From JAHDCJ01 sp039028895 (GTDB lineage Bacteria > Bacteroidota > Bacteroidia > Chitinophagales > Saprospiraceae): a stretch of DNA of 64,000 nucleotides. This document shows positions 54,628-63,839 of this stretch, one piece after another. The notes beneath the pieces were generated by a model that saw only the letters and a list, made by a program, of their open reading frames with translations, ran no database searches and was not told the origin of the DNA. How positions within the stretch are numbered: position 1 is the stretch's first letter; each line of letters begins with the position of its first letter. The DNA is taken from contig JBCCHF010000028.1 in assembly GCA_039028895.1 (NCBI GenBank), forward strand, positions 1 through 64,000, written 5' to 3'. The translations under genes and the position numbers were made by a program.

Positions 54628-56250
54628 ATGACCAAACGCCGACTGGTAGCAATTATGTTCACCGACATCATGGGGTACACCGCCATGATGCAGGAAGATG
54701 AGCGCGCGACAGCGGAAATAAGATCACACCATCGTAGTGCTTTAGAAACATTCCATACCGCGTTTAACGGTGAAATCGTCCAGTATTATGGCGACGGTTC
54801 ACTGAGTTTTTTCGATAGTGCGGTTGAAGCGGTTGAATGCGCCATTGCCATTCAAAAGGAATTGCAGAACGAACCTAAAGTACCATTGCGCATTGGCCTT
54901 CATGTAGGGGATATCGTAATTGACGGAGAAAGCATTTTCGGAGATGGCGTTAATGTGGCTGCACGAATTGAGAGTATGGGTATTTCAGGAAATATCCTCC
55001 TGTCGCAGCGACTAAACATGGAATTGAGCAATCACAAACAGGTAACCACAAAAAGCCTGGGTTTCTTCGAATTTAAAAATGTGAAAACACCTGTCCAGGT
55101 TTATGCAGTGACCAATACAGGTATAAAAGTGCCTGAGCGATCAGAACTCAAAGGTAAACTCGCACAAAAGAAAACAACTATTGCCGTTCTGCCCTTTGTC
55201 AACATGAGTGACGAAGCCTGGGTTGAAAACTTCTGTGATGGATTGACTGAAGAAACGCTCAATGCCTTGGTCAAAGTGGATGCTTTCCAAGTGAGTGCAC
55301 GGACATCTTCTTTTGCTTTCAAAGGTAAAAATATTGATGTAAGAGACATTGGTAACCAACTTAATGTTTCCAATGTATTGGAAGGTAGTGTCAGAAAGTC
55401 TGGCAATTCACTTCGAATTACTGCACAGTTGATTAACACCGTGAATGGCTATCATTTTTTCTCTGAAACCTTTACACGTTCGGCTTCAAATACATTCAAT
55501 GTACAGACTGCACTTTCACAACAAATTACGAGGCTTATTGAGGCACATCTTGGCGATAATCAGCCAGCAGCCAAAGCCAAATTGGGTATGACCCAACCTC
55601 TTTCATTTAAAAATACGAGTGAATCAAACGATATGAAACGATGTGAGCAATGCGGCTATATGAATAGCGCCGATAAAACAGAATGCGTAAAATGCGGACA
55701 TCCCCTTTCCGGGGAACAACCTCCAAAACAACAAGAGGAGCAGCCAGCAGAAAAACCAATTGCCAATGACCCCAAGAAAACTATTGTCGGAGCACCCGTC
55801 TCACAACCATTCCTTGATAGTCCGGCAGAATCTCCCCAGTCCATTGCCTGTCCGAAATGCTCATATCCGGTCAGGAAAAATGAATCTTTCTGCCCTAATT
55901 GTGGTGCAGCAATCAATCAATCATCTAATTCAAAAAAGACTGTAGCATTAGGAGATTTTAATATCGGTGAATCAAAACCGTCTTTTAGTATTGCTTCAGA
56001 TCGTGATCAAAAAACTACAGACTTTTCTGGCAAAGAGGTTATACTCAATCGCCAAAATCTCGACGAAGACAATATGACCATTTCAGGTGAAGCTCATGCC
56101 AAGTTCGTTTACAAAAACGGGCAATGGTACCTCTCAGATATGAGTTCCAACAACGCTACGTTCATCCAGGTAAATGGTGAATTGCCTATTAATGATGGTG
56201 ATATGATCATTCTTGGTCAAAAAATATTCAGGTTTAAAACCGAAAAATAA
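54628..56250 (+). CDS. Class III nucleotide cyclase-TolB-like-zinc-ribbon-FHA protein
   Basis: 540 aa, cytoplasmic. Residues 1-165: class III adenylate/guanylate cyclase, with metal Asp13 (IMFTDIMGYTAMM) and Asp56 (VQYYGDGSLSFF); Gln53 replaces the usual substrate-selecting Lys. Residues 185-310: FlgO/TolB-N-like domain (TIAVLPFVNMSDEAWVENF ... SVRKSGNSLRITAQLINT). Residues 330-360 and 410-430: two zinc ribbons (CEQCGYMNSADKTECVKCGH; CPKCSYPVRKNESFCPNCG). Residues 435-540: an FHA domain (GQWYLSDMSSNNATFIQVNG). It leads a signalling operon; the next gene starts 2 nt later. Cyclase activity is plausible but unproven. Confidence 0.9.
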   Translation: MTKRRLVAIMFTDIMGYTAMMQEDERATAEIRSHHRSALETFHTAFNGEIVQYYGDGSLSFFDSAVEAVECAIAIQKELQNEPKVPLRIGLHVGDIVIDGESIFGDGVNVAARIESMGISGNILLSQRLNMELSNHKQVTTKSLGFFEFKNVKTPVQVYAVTNTGIKVPERSELKGKLAQKKTTIAVLPFVNMSDEAWVENFCDGLTEETLNALVKVDAFQVSARTSSFAFKGKNIDVRDIGNQLNVSNVLEGSVRKSGNSLRITAQLINTVNGYHFFSETFTRSASNTFNVQTALSQQITRLIEAHLGDNQPAAKAKLGMTQPLSFKNTSESNDMKRCEQCGYMNSADKTECVKCGHPLSGEQPPKQQEEQPAEKPIANDPKKTIVGAPVSQPFLDSPAESPQSIACPKCSYPVRKNESFCPNCGAAINQSSNSKKTVALGDFNIGESKPSFSIASDRDQKTTDFSGKEVILNRQNLDEDNMTISGEAHAKFVYKNGQWYLSDMSSNNATFIQVNGELPINDGDMIILGQKIFRFKTEK

Positions 56251-56252
56251 AA

Positions 56253-57590
56253 ATGCACCACACTGAAGACCATACTGCTGTTGCCGAACGACTGGTCATA
56301 AGGCCAGGCGATGCCCTAAATCTTAAATCAGGCAATTACACTGTCGATGCAGAATTAGGAGAAGGTGGATTTGGTCTTGTATATCGCATAAAAGGCAATG
56401 GCCAAACACTCGCCCTGAAGGTTTTAAAGCTATGGGAGGTTATGCCGCGCGAACAAAAAGAAATTGCTGATCGGTTTATCCGTGAATATAAGGCAGGACA
56501 GATTGAATCACGCCACATTGTCCGATCATCACATTTTGGTCAATTAAGTGGCAATCCTTACATCTTGATGGACTACTGCCCAAATGGAAGTTTAAGAAGC
56601 CGAATCGCACACTATGCCAACCCTTCCAGGCTCGCTGGTGTGGCTACAAAGATTCTACAAGGGCTGGAAGACCTCCATAAAGCAGGAATTATTCATCGTG
56701 ACATTAAACCGGAAAATATCCTGTTTGATGCCAACGACCAGCCCAAGCTGACTGATTTTGGTATATCAGGATTCGTCAATAACAGGGTAACCAAACCCAA
56801 TTGGCGGGGACATGTTCAACAAATTTGGGGGACCATCGTCTATATGCCGCCCGAACAACAGGATCACACCAAAGCCTATAAGTCAGTAGGTCCTGTAACA
56901 GATATTTTCGCCACCGGAGTGATGCTGTATGAAGTACTTACCAATGGACAATTCCCTTTTGGTGGATTTGAAGATTATATGAAAGACCCTGCTGGATTTT
57001 CTGATAAAGTACGCGCCGGCATTTGGGTTCCGATAGACAAACATCTACCCGGAATTTCTTCCACATGGAAAGACGTTTTGAAAAAAAGCATGGAGCCAGA
57101 TCCCAATGATCGTTTCCAGTCGGCAACCGAAATGGCTGAAGCTTTAGGAGATTCGACCTCGGAGGCCAACTTTGAATTGCCCATTCCACAAAGTGCCCGA
57201 TGGTCATTAGTCGTAAAGAATGGTGATCAGCCTCATAAATTATATGATCTGTACCGGCTTTCTGCCGAAAGGCAAAAAAGAATTCTCAAAATCGGGTGGT
57301 TTGACGAAGACGATCCAACACTGAACCAGGTTGGTATCCTTGAATTGCACACAACCTATGTTTCTACCTTCCATGCCACCCTAGAATGGTCAGAAGAAAG
57401 GTGGTACATCCGCGACGGGCAATGGTGTGACAAACTTGGCAAGGGAAAAATGGCCTGGCACCCAAGCACCAATGGTACTTTCGTCAATTACAAAAAGATC
57501 GACACTCATATCGGCAGTATCCTAAACCCTGAAGATATTATAACGATAGGTGACACAACATTACAAGTGAAAGTAAACAGCATCAACTGA
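56253..57590 (+). CDS. Ser/Thr protein kinase with C-terminal FHA domain
   Basis: 445 aa, no TM segment, so cytoplasmic. Kinase domain about 28-300: GEGGFG loop (36-41), Lys56 (LALKVLK), catalytic HRDIKPEN (148-155, an RD kinase), DFG (168-170) and a PPE in YMPPEQQ. The C-terminal ~120 residues fit an FHA fold (QVGILELHTTYVSTFHATLE; WHPSTNGTFVNYKKI), which would bind a phosphothreonine, perhaps its own or that of a neighbouring protein. It is between the cyclase-FHA gene (2 nt) and the next kinase (6 nt). Confidence 0.93.
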   Translation: MHHTEDHTAVAERLVIRPGDALNLKSGNYTVDAELGEGGFGLVYRIKGNGQTLALKVLKLWEVMPREQKEIADRFIREYKAGQIESRHIVRSSHFGQLSGNPYILMDYCPNGSLRSRIAHYANPSRLAGVATKILQGLEDLHKAGIIHRDIKPENILFDANDQPKLTDFGISGFVNNRVTKPNWRGHVQQIWGTIVYMPPEQQDHTKAYKSVGPVTDIFATGVMLYEVLTNGQFPFGGFEDYMKDPAGFSDKVRAGIWVPIDKHLPGISSTWKDVLKKSMEPDPNDRFQSATEMAEALGDSTSEANFELPIPQSARWSLVVKNGDQPHKLYDLYRLSAERQKRILKIGWFDEDDPTLNQVGILELHTTYVSTFHATLEWSEERWYIRDGQWCDKLGKGKMAWHPSTNGTFVNYKKIDTHIGSILNPEDIITIGDTTLQVKVNSIN

Positions 57591-57596
57591 TACCCA

Positions 57597-59405
57597 ATGC
57601 CAATTTTTAAAGATAACGACATATTCGCTGGTCGCTACCAACTCATCAACCATCTTGGATCAGGAGGTTTTGCAGAGGTGTGGAAAGCCAAAGACATGAT
57701 GGCTGACGAAGTTGAAATTGCCATAAAAATTTATGCCCCTGAACGTGGTCTTGACGAACAGGGCATCCGTCTTTTCAGGAAAGAATACTCCAATACTGCT
57801 GGTCTGAATCATACCCATCTGCTGACCGCAAAACACTTTGATGTTCATAATGGATCGCCATATCTGATTATGCCTTACTGCCCGGGTGGCAACCTGATGG
57901 ACCTTATCATTGACGAAAAGAAGCATACTGAAGCTGAGATTCTTGACATCTTTATTCCGCTTGCCGAAGCGCTCGATTATTTACACAAAAAAGGAATTAT
58001 CCACCAAGATATAAAGCCGCATAATATCCTCAGAGATGAAGACGGAAAGTGTGTTCTCGCAGATTTTGGTATCAGCGGGAAAGTACGCCGCACGATTGCC
58101 GCTCGAACACAAAAAGCAGGGCAGGAGCAACAATCATCTTTTACCCCAGCCTATGCGCCGCCAGAAAGATATACCTCAAAGCCCTCCTCTGAATGGGATA
58201 TTTTCTCTCTTGGGGTAACCATATACGAACTCATCACCGGTGATCTGCCATTCGAAGATACTGGCGAAGCGCTTAATCGCGGATCAGCCATTCCACCATT
58301 GGCTGACAACTGGAGCAGGGAGTTATCAAATGCGCTAACGGCATCAATGTCGCAAGATCCTGCCCATCGGCCTTCGGCTGCAATGCTTGTTAACATGCTT
58401 AACCAGGCTATTTCTCCACAAAAAGGTCAACCGCCGAAAAAAAGTCGTGGCCGCAGGAAAACAGAGGTCATGATCAAGCCAGAAATAACGGCACAGGGCA
58501 ATCATCAGGCGACACCCAAGAAGAAGAAACTTAAGCTAGTATGGATTCTTGCAGGCATATTTGGGATCGCCCTGGCCACCGGATTGCCCGTTATGATCAA
58601 TAAGATGAAAAAGACGGCAGAAGAGAATGAATTGTACAGCACACTCAATCTTGAAGCCGCCACCCATCTCAACAAAAAAGAATTTAAGCAAGCTAAACAG
58701 AAATACGAACAGGCACTGGCCATGAAGCCAGACGAGTATGAGCCTATGCAGGGCTCAAGAAATGTTGCTATCAGAGCTGCCAATCATTTTATCACAAGAG
58801 GTCGACAATTTTGGAGCATCGATGAATTCAACCTGGCTATATTGAATTGCGACAGTGCACTATATTATATGTCTGATAATATCGCCGCTAAAGTTTTGAG
58901 AGACTCTATTAATACCGCTAAGATCAGCCAGACACTTTCGCTTGACAATAATAAAAGTCCATTTACCAACCTGCTCATCAAACCTGGGGAAGGGACCTCA
59001 AAGGATAAAGTTGTCGACATTAAGATCAAGGACTATGAGATCATAGATCAATTTGTCGCCACTAACAGTCTCGTCAAAATGAGGCGCATCAAAAAGAATG
59101 GTAAATACGGATTTATCAATGCGGTTGGTAATGTAGCTGTCCAGCCTATCTATGATGATCTATATCCCTTTGCGGGAAAACCATTTGTAAGAGCGCGTTT
59201 CAAGAAAGGGGATAAATTCGGATTTCTTGACGTACTCGGCAATGAAATTGTCCCTGCTCAATATGCGTCAGCAGCCGACTTTGTAGGAGATAAAGCAAAA
59301 GTCTCCTTCACAAGACTAGGCTTCCTTGTCCTTGATTCATCTCCTGATTTTGGCAAGGAGGGTATGGCATTTTACATCGACATTAACGGAAACAGGATAA
59401 AATGA
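57597..59405 (+). CDS. Transmembrane Ser/Thr protein kinase with WG repeats
   Basis: 602 aa. Kinase domain about 12-270: GSGGFAEV loop, Lys44 (IAIKIYAP), HQDIKPHN (Asp138; Gln for Arg, so non-RD), ADFGISGK (Asp156), APPE. A basic juxtamembrane segment and one TM helix (WILAGIFGIALATGLPVMI) at about 310-330. The outer part has TPR-like helices (EFKQAKQKYEQALAMKPDEY) and, near the end, WG-type repeats (KNGKYGFINAVGNVAVQPIY; GDKFGFLDVLGNEIVPAQY). WG repeats in bacteria often sit in the periplasm, in keeping with the TM topology. It overlaps the next kinase gene by 4 nt (ATGA). Confidence 0.93.
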   Translation: MPIFKDNDIFAGRYQLINHLGSGGFAEVWKAKDMMADEVEIAIKIYAPERGLDEQGIRLFRKEYSNTAGLNHTHLLTAKHFDVHNGSPYLIMPYCPGGNLMDLIIDEKKHTEAEILDIFIPLAEALDYLHKKGIIHQDIKPHNILRDEDGKCVLADFGISGKVRRTIAARTQKAGQEQQSSFTPAYAPPERYTSKPSSEWDIFSLGVTIYELITGDLPFEDTGEALNRGSAIPPLADNWSRELSNALTASMSQDPAHRPSAAMLVNMLNQAISPQKGQPPKKSRGRRKTEVMIKPEITAQGNHQATPKKKKLKLVWILAGIFGIALATGLPVMINKMKKTAEENELYSTLNLEAATHLNKKEFKQAKQKYEQALAMKPDEYEPMQGSRNVAIRAANHFITRGRQFWSIDEFNLAILNCDSALYYMSDNIAAKVLRDSINTAKISQTLSLDNNKSPFTNLLIKPGEGTSKDKVVDIKIKDYEIIDQFVATNSLVKMRRIKKNGKYGFINAVGNVAVQPIYDDLYPFAGKPFVRARFKKGDKFGFLDVLGNEIVPAQYASAADFVGDKAKVSFTRLGFLVLDSSPDFGKEGMAFYIDINGNRIK

Positions 59406-61261
59406 AATATAGAAAAGACGACATATTTGCCGGTCGATACAAATTGGTAAAACACCTTGGCACAGGTGGTTTTGCTGAAGTGTGGAAGGCCGAAGATGTC
59501 ATGGCAGATAATAGCATTGTTGCGATTAAGATATTTGCTCCGGACAAAGGACTCGACGAAGATGGCGTTTTGGTATTCAGAAGAGAGTACGCCCTAACCC
59601 TTCCATTAAGGCATAATCACCTGTTAACCGCTTCTTATTTCGATATCAACGATGGTTCTCCCTATCTGATCATGCCGTTTTGTGAAGCTGGCAGCCTGAT
59701 GAGCAAGATTGTACGCCATCATGAATTCTCAGAGGAGGAAATCGCCAAGGTGATGGCTCAACTGACCGACGGATTGACCTATCTTCACGAAAACGGAATC
59801 ACACACCAGGACATGAAACCTGATAATGTGATGATCCTCAAACCTGGTTATTATGTTTTGGCTGATTTTGGTATCAGTACCCGTATCCGGAGATCAGTAG
59901 CACGCAGCATGCGCGCCGACCAGGCAAAGAGTTACAGCGCATTCACCCCGGCCTATGCGCCACCTGAAAAGTATATCAGCAAACCTACACCAGCAGGTGA
60001 CATTTTTTCATTTGGCGTCACCATTTACGAATGCCTGACAGGTGATGTCCCGTTTGAAGACATGGGGGCGGCACTTGAACGCGGAGCAACCATCCCCGAT
60101 CTTCCAGAAAAATATAGCAAGGGATTAAATGATCTTTTGCAAAAATGTATGTCTACCAAACCAGGGGACAGGCCAACTGCCAGGGAAGTTGCAGACACTG
60201 TAAATGCATTTAAAAAAACCGGGATCTGGCCCCTTTCGGGGAATGCTGACGCCGTTGAAAAAGCCGATAAGCCGATTAAGAAGCCAAGGAAAACGATGGT
60301 AATGAGCGCCATTGAGCTTGACGATGATAAAGAAGAAAAAGCAGACATCCAGAAAACCGCTGTTGCCACCAAACCAGCTAAAAAAGAAGAAGAAAAGAAA
60401 CGGGCATGGTTGATACCTGCTTTAATCGGAGCAGTGCTCCTACTTGGTACTGCAGCTGGTTATAATATTTGGTCTTCTGGTCAATCAAAACGATTGGCAA
60501 AAGAGGAAGCCCTACAAAAAGAAAATTTCACAAAGTCTTTCTTTCAGAATATGATTGACAGTACTTCTGATGCGGCCTCAGTGGAAGCACTTGCTTTCTT
60601 ATTGTCAAGGGTGGATTTCGAAAAAGATTCCGGAAGCTTGTTTGATGAACAGCATTTTGATTTTGAGGCCTTTGAAAGGCAATGGAATAACCGACAGCAA
60701 ACGCTTTTTACTATTGACTCTATTTCACGAGCCACTGCCTACCAGGATTCACTCGACAGAGCAAAAGCAATTGCTGATTCTCTGGCCCTGGTTGAACAAG
60801 AGAAGGAAAAACCAGATCAAACTGAGCCAGACCCGCCAACGGATAACACAGAAGAAGATGACGACTTCACGTTACCCTCTCTCGAAGAGATTCAAAGGAA
60901 GATTAAGCAAAAAGGACATTACCCCAGAATTTCTACTTCAATATTGTTCAAAATCAACAGTTCTGTTATAAAACCCGAAGCTTATCCATTAATGGATGCG
61001 CTTGCTACAAGGCTAAAAGAAGTCAAGGCCCCAATTGTTGAAATTGGCGTGCATACTGATGCTATGGGAAGTTCAAAATACAATAAGATACTCTCCCAGA
61101 AACGAGCGGATGCTATTGAAAAGTACCTGGTGCGAAAGGGCGTCAGCGACGGTAAACTTTCTGCTGTAGGGTACGGAGAAGATAAACCAATCGACACCAA
61201 TGAATCGGCAAGAGGCAGAGCAATGAACCGAAGAGTAGAAATCGCCCCTAAAAAACAATAA
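59402..61261 (+). CDS. Transmembrane Ser/Thr protein kinase-OmpA fusion
   Basis: 619 aa. Kinase domain about 11-270, close to its neighbour: GTGGFAEVWKAEDVM, Lys43, HQDMKPDN (Asp137; HQD not HRD), ADFGIST (Asp155). A linker with KKPRKTMVMSAIELDDDKEE may hold autophosphorylation Thr. One TM helix (LIPALIGAVLLLGTAAGYNI) at about 338-358, a charged stalk, then an OmpA domain (about 495-615: VEIGVHTDAMGSSKYNKILS, ARGRAMNRRVEIAP). So the kinase is cytoplasmic and the OmpA part would bind peptidoglycan. Kinase-OmpA fusions are unusual. Confidence 0.92.
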   Translation: MKYRKDDIFAGRYKLVKHLGTGGFAEVWKAEDVMADNSIVAIKIFAPDKGLDEDGVLVFRREYALTLPLRHNHLLTASYFDINDGSPYLIMPFCEAGSLMSKIVRHHEFSEEEIAKVMAQLTDGLTYLHENGITHQDMKPDNVMILKPGYYVLADFGISTRIRRSVARSMRADQAKSYSAFTPAYAPPEKYISKPTPAGDIFSFGVTIYECLTGDVPFEDMGAALERGATIPDLPEKYSKGLNDLLQKCMSTKPGDRPTAREVADTVNAFKKTGIWPLSGNADAVEKADKPIKKPRKTMVMSAIELDDDKEEKADIQKTAVATKPAKKEEEKKRAWLIPALIGAVLLLGTAAGYNIWSSGQSKRLAKEEALQKENFTKSFFQNMIDSTSDAASVEALAFLLSRVDFEKDSGSLFDEQHFDFEAFERQWNNRQQTLFTIDSISRATAYQDSLDRAKAIADSLALVEQEKEKPDQTEPDPPTDNTEEDDDFTLPSLEEIQRKIKQKGHYPRISTSILFKINSSVIKPEAYPLMDALATRLKEVKAPIVEIGVHTDAMGSSKYNKILSQKRADAIEKYLVRKGVSDGKLSAVGYGEDKPIDTNESARGRAMNRRVEIAPKKQ

Positions 61262-61284
61262 ACCTAAAAACAAATAAAGCTATC

Positions 61285-62844
61285 ATGGCAGGATCAATGA
61301 CCAAGTCTGTAACCCAGGGACTTAAAATGCTGGGTGGCTCGAATGTCCCAAGTTACACCTTGACATTCATTACGCCGACAGGGAAGCATAAGGCCGGGGG
61401 ATTTCAGACCATTGTGGTGCCTTATATCGAACTTGGCAGAGCCGCTAATTGTGTTATTCGTTTTGGTGAAGACACGCCCACTGTAAGTCGAAAACATGCC
61501 GCGATCGAACGCCGCGACAAAGACTTCGTCATTACCCAGCTCTCAGCAACCAATCCGACTCTGGTCAATGGTCGTCCTATCAAAAAGGAATGGTTTCTCA
61601 ATAATGGTGACGAGATCCAACTTTCGGCAGAAGGGCCAAAGATCCGGTTTAACACCTCTGCTACCAAGACCTCTACTTTCAAGTTTACCGAAAGACTGCA
61701 AATGTTTGCCAGTCAGTCACTAAGGCCGTATAAAGCTGCTGTGGCTACCCTGGCATTTCTCTTGCTGGCCGCTTCTGGCACTGCCGGGTATTTCATTTAT
61801 CAACAAGATGCCGAGATCACACAGCTCGAAGACGAAACCGAAACCCTTGAGCAAAAGGCCAAAGAACTTGCCGCCATCGCAGCAGAACAAGAACAACTGA
61901 TTATTGAGCAGGAAGAATCCAATAAAAAGCGGATGGAAACGCTCACCAAACAATATGAAAGTGATTTAGCAGCATTAGAGCAAGATAATGATCGTCTTGC
62001 CAAGATTATCTCAGCCACTAGAGCGAAAGTCCAGGAATTGGAGAACCGACCGCCACCACAAGCCATCAGCAAAGCGCCTGATTTCAAGGATGTTGTTGCT
62101 GAGCTGCCCAAAAACCAGGTGTACTATATGGAAATTTCCAAAACACGTTTCCGTGACCTCGATGGTACCGTCAAAGAAGTTAACGGAGGTGGCTCCTGCA
62201 CCTGCTGGCTAACCAACACTGGCACTGTGATTACCGCTCGTCACTGTGTGCAACCTTGGCGTTTTATGAAAACCCCTGTTGAAAATCCAGCCAATGATCC
62301 TTACATGATTACTATGAACCTTGTCGAAAATAATGGCGGTGAGATTCTCGACGTAGAATACCTCGCTGTTTCGCCAACCGGTTCAAGTTTTACATTTAAT
62401 TACAACAACCTCGTCTATGTTGATGGTCGCGACGAATTGTGGACCGGAGAGGTGGAAGGCATTCCATTCAAATTCAATTCATTTACAGCATGGGATTATG
62501 ACTGGGCTTACCTCAATACCAACTTACCCGGTTCTACATTGACCATCGACAAAAATCTTTCGAATAACCTGAAGACAGGACAGCGTTTATACGTTCTCGG
62601 ATACTCGCACGCTTTGGCCCACCAGGGCGGAAGCAACCTGGAGCCTTTGTTTAGCGTATCCGATGTCGCCAAAGACGGCCTCACCAGGGGTATGATCATA
62701 TTGACTCAAAGGGGATTTGAAGGCGGGAATTCCGGGGGGCCGGTATTTACTAAAACTGCGGATGGCAAGTATACTGCTGTAGGTATTGTTTCTGCAGGGC
62801 GTGAAAGTATTGGTATGATCGTACCAGTAGGCAATATGCAATAA
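61285..62844 (+). CDS. FHA-TM-coiled-coil-trypsin-like serine protease
   Basis: 519 aa. Residues about 25-125: FHA domain (ELGRAANCVIRFGEDTPTVS, SRKH at 68-71, NPTLVNG). TM helix about 151-172. A coiled coil follows (about 175-252, Gln/Glu/Lys-rich). Residues 275-515: trypsin-like protease, His320 (TARHCVQPW), Asp406 (WDYDWAYL) and Ser483 (EGGNSGGPV), all three catalytic residues present. Topology predicts a cytoplasmic FHA and a periplasmic protease, so phosphothreonine binding inside could set protease activity outside. Adjacent to the kinase-OmpA gene (23 nt) and the PP2C gene (13 nt). Confidence 0.92.
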   Translation: MAGSMTKSVTQGLKMLGGSNVPSYTLTFITPTGKHKAGGFQTIVVPYIELGRAANCVIRFGEDTPTVSRKHAAIERRDKDFVITQLSATNPTLVNGRPIKKEWFLNNGDEIQLSAEGPKIRFNTSATKTSTFKFTERLQMFASQSLRPYKAAVATLAFLLLAASGTAGYFIYQQDAEITQLEDETETLEQKAKELAAIAAEQEQLIIEQEESNKKRMETLTKQYESDLAALEQDNDRLAKIISATRAKVQELENRPPPQAISKAPDFKDVVAELPKNQVYYMEISKTRFRDLDGTVKEVNGGGSCTCWLTNTGTVITARHCVQPWRFMKTPVENPANDPYMITMNLVENNGGEILDVEYLAVSPTGSSFTFNYNNLVYVDGRDELWTGEVEGIPFKFNSFTAWDYDWAYLNTNLPGSTLTIDKNLSNNLKTGQRLYVLGYSHALAHQGGSNLEPLFSVSDVAKDGLTRGMIILTQRGFEGGNSGGPVFTKTADGKYTAVGIVSAGRESIGMIVPVGNMQ

Positions 62845-62857
62845 CTAAATCACAGTT

Positions 62858-63748
62858 ATGACAAAAATACAAATAGCTGTAAAAACCGATGCCGGAAGGA
62901 TCAGGAGCCTCAACGAAGACAACTTCGTTATAGCTACCGACCTTAAAGGTGGAACATGGAATCGGCTTTCTGAAGAAGTCATCGATCTTGGTGACTGGGG
63001 GGCCATTTTCATGGTCGCTGATGGCATGGGAGGTACCCAGGCAGGTGATGTCGCATCGGAGATTGCCGTCAATATGGTACAAAAGTGTTTTTCGGATCTG
63101 GCAACCTTACCTGCCTCTGATCTTGATATTGCAAATCTGTTAAAAGAGGCGATCCAGGCAGCCCATCAGGCTATCGTCAATCATGTTACCGAAAATCCTG
63201 AGAGGGAAGGGATGGGTACAACAGCGATTATTGGCTGGTTAATTGGCAGCACGCTTTATGTCGCATGGAGCGGTGACAGCCGGGCCTATTATTTTCAAAA
63301 TCTATCAGGATTAAAAATGATAAGTTCAGATCATTCCCTGGTTTGGGAACAGGTTTTAAAAGGGGAAATCACCGCTGAGCAGGCAAGAGTACACCCCCAA
63401 AGTCATATTATTACACAAAGCCTGGGCGATATAAAAGTTGCGCCGAAACCTGATGTCATTGTGGAAGCTGTTTCGGCAGGCTCAAAAATACTGTTATGCA
63501 GTGATGGATTGAACGGCATGATTAGCGATGATAACATTGCCAGCATGTTAAGCACAGCCGATCATCCATCGGTAATTTGTGAATCATTGATAAATGCGGC
63601 CAACCAAAATGGCGGTGAAGATAATACTACTGTCATTTTAATTGAGGTTTTGGAGTCTGATGTCGAATTGTCTAATCAACCTGATAATATTGCGGTAACG
63701 CAAGTCGTTAAAAAAGATCAAAGCAAACCATGGTGGCAATTTTGGTAG
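62858..63748 (+). CDS. PP2C-family Ser/Thr protein phosphatase
   Basis: 296 aa, no TM. PP2C metal sites are present: Asp21 in SLNEDNFVI, Asp55-Gly56 in VADGMGGTQAGDVA, SGDSRAYYF, CSDGLNGMISDDNI and GEDNTTVILIEV. It should remove phosphates laid down by the three kinases in the operon and so reset the FHA interactions. It is the last gene of the operon. Confidence 0.95.
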   Translation: MTKIQIAVKTDAGRIRSLNEDNFVIATDLKGGTWNRLSEEVIDLGDWGAIFMVADGMGGTQAGDVASEIAVNMVQKCFSDLATLPASDLDIANLLKEAIQAAHQAIVNHVTENPEREGMGTTAIIGWLIGSTLYVAWSGDSRAYYFQNLSGLKMISSDHSLVWEQVLKGEITAEQARVHPQSHIITQSLGDIKVAPKPDVIVEAVSAGSKILLCSDGLNGMISDDNIASMLSTADHPSVICESLINAANQNGGEDNTTVILIEVLESDVELSNQPDNIAVTQVVKKDQSKPWWQFW

Positions 63749-63839
63749 TCAAACTGCCCGTTGAGTTAAGGCCCTGTTACCAATTGTCATGTTTTTTGCA
63801 TTTTTGCCTGAAAAGAAAATCCTGAGATCTCTCGATATT

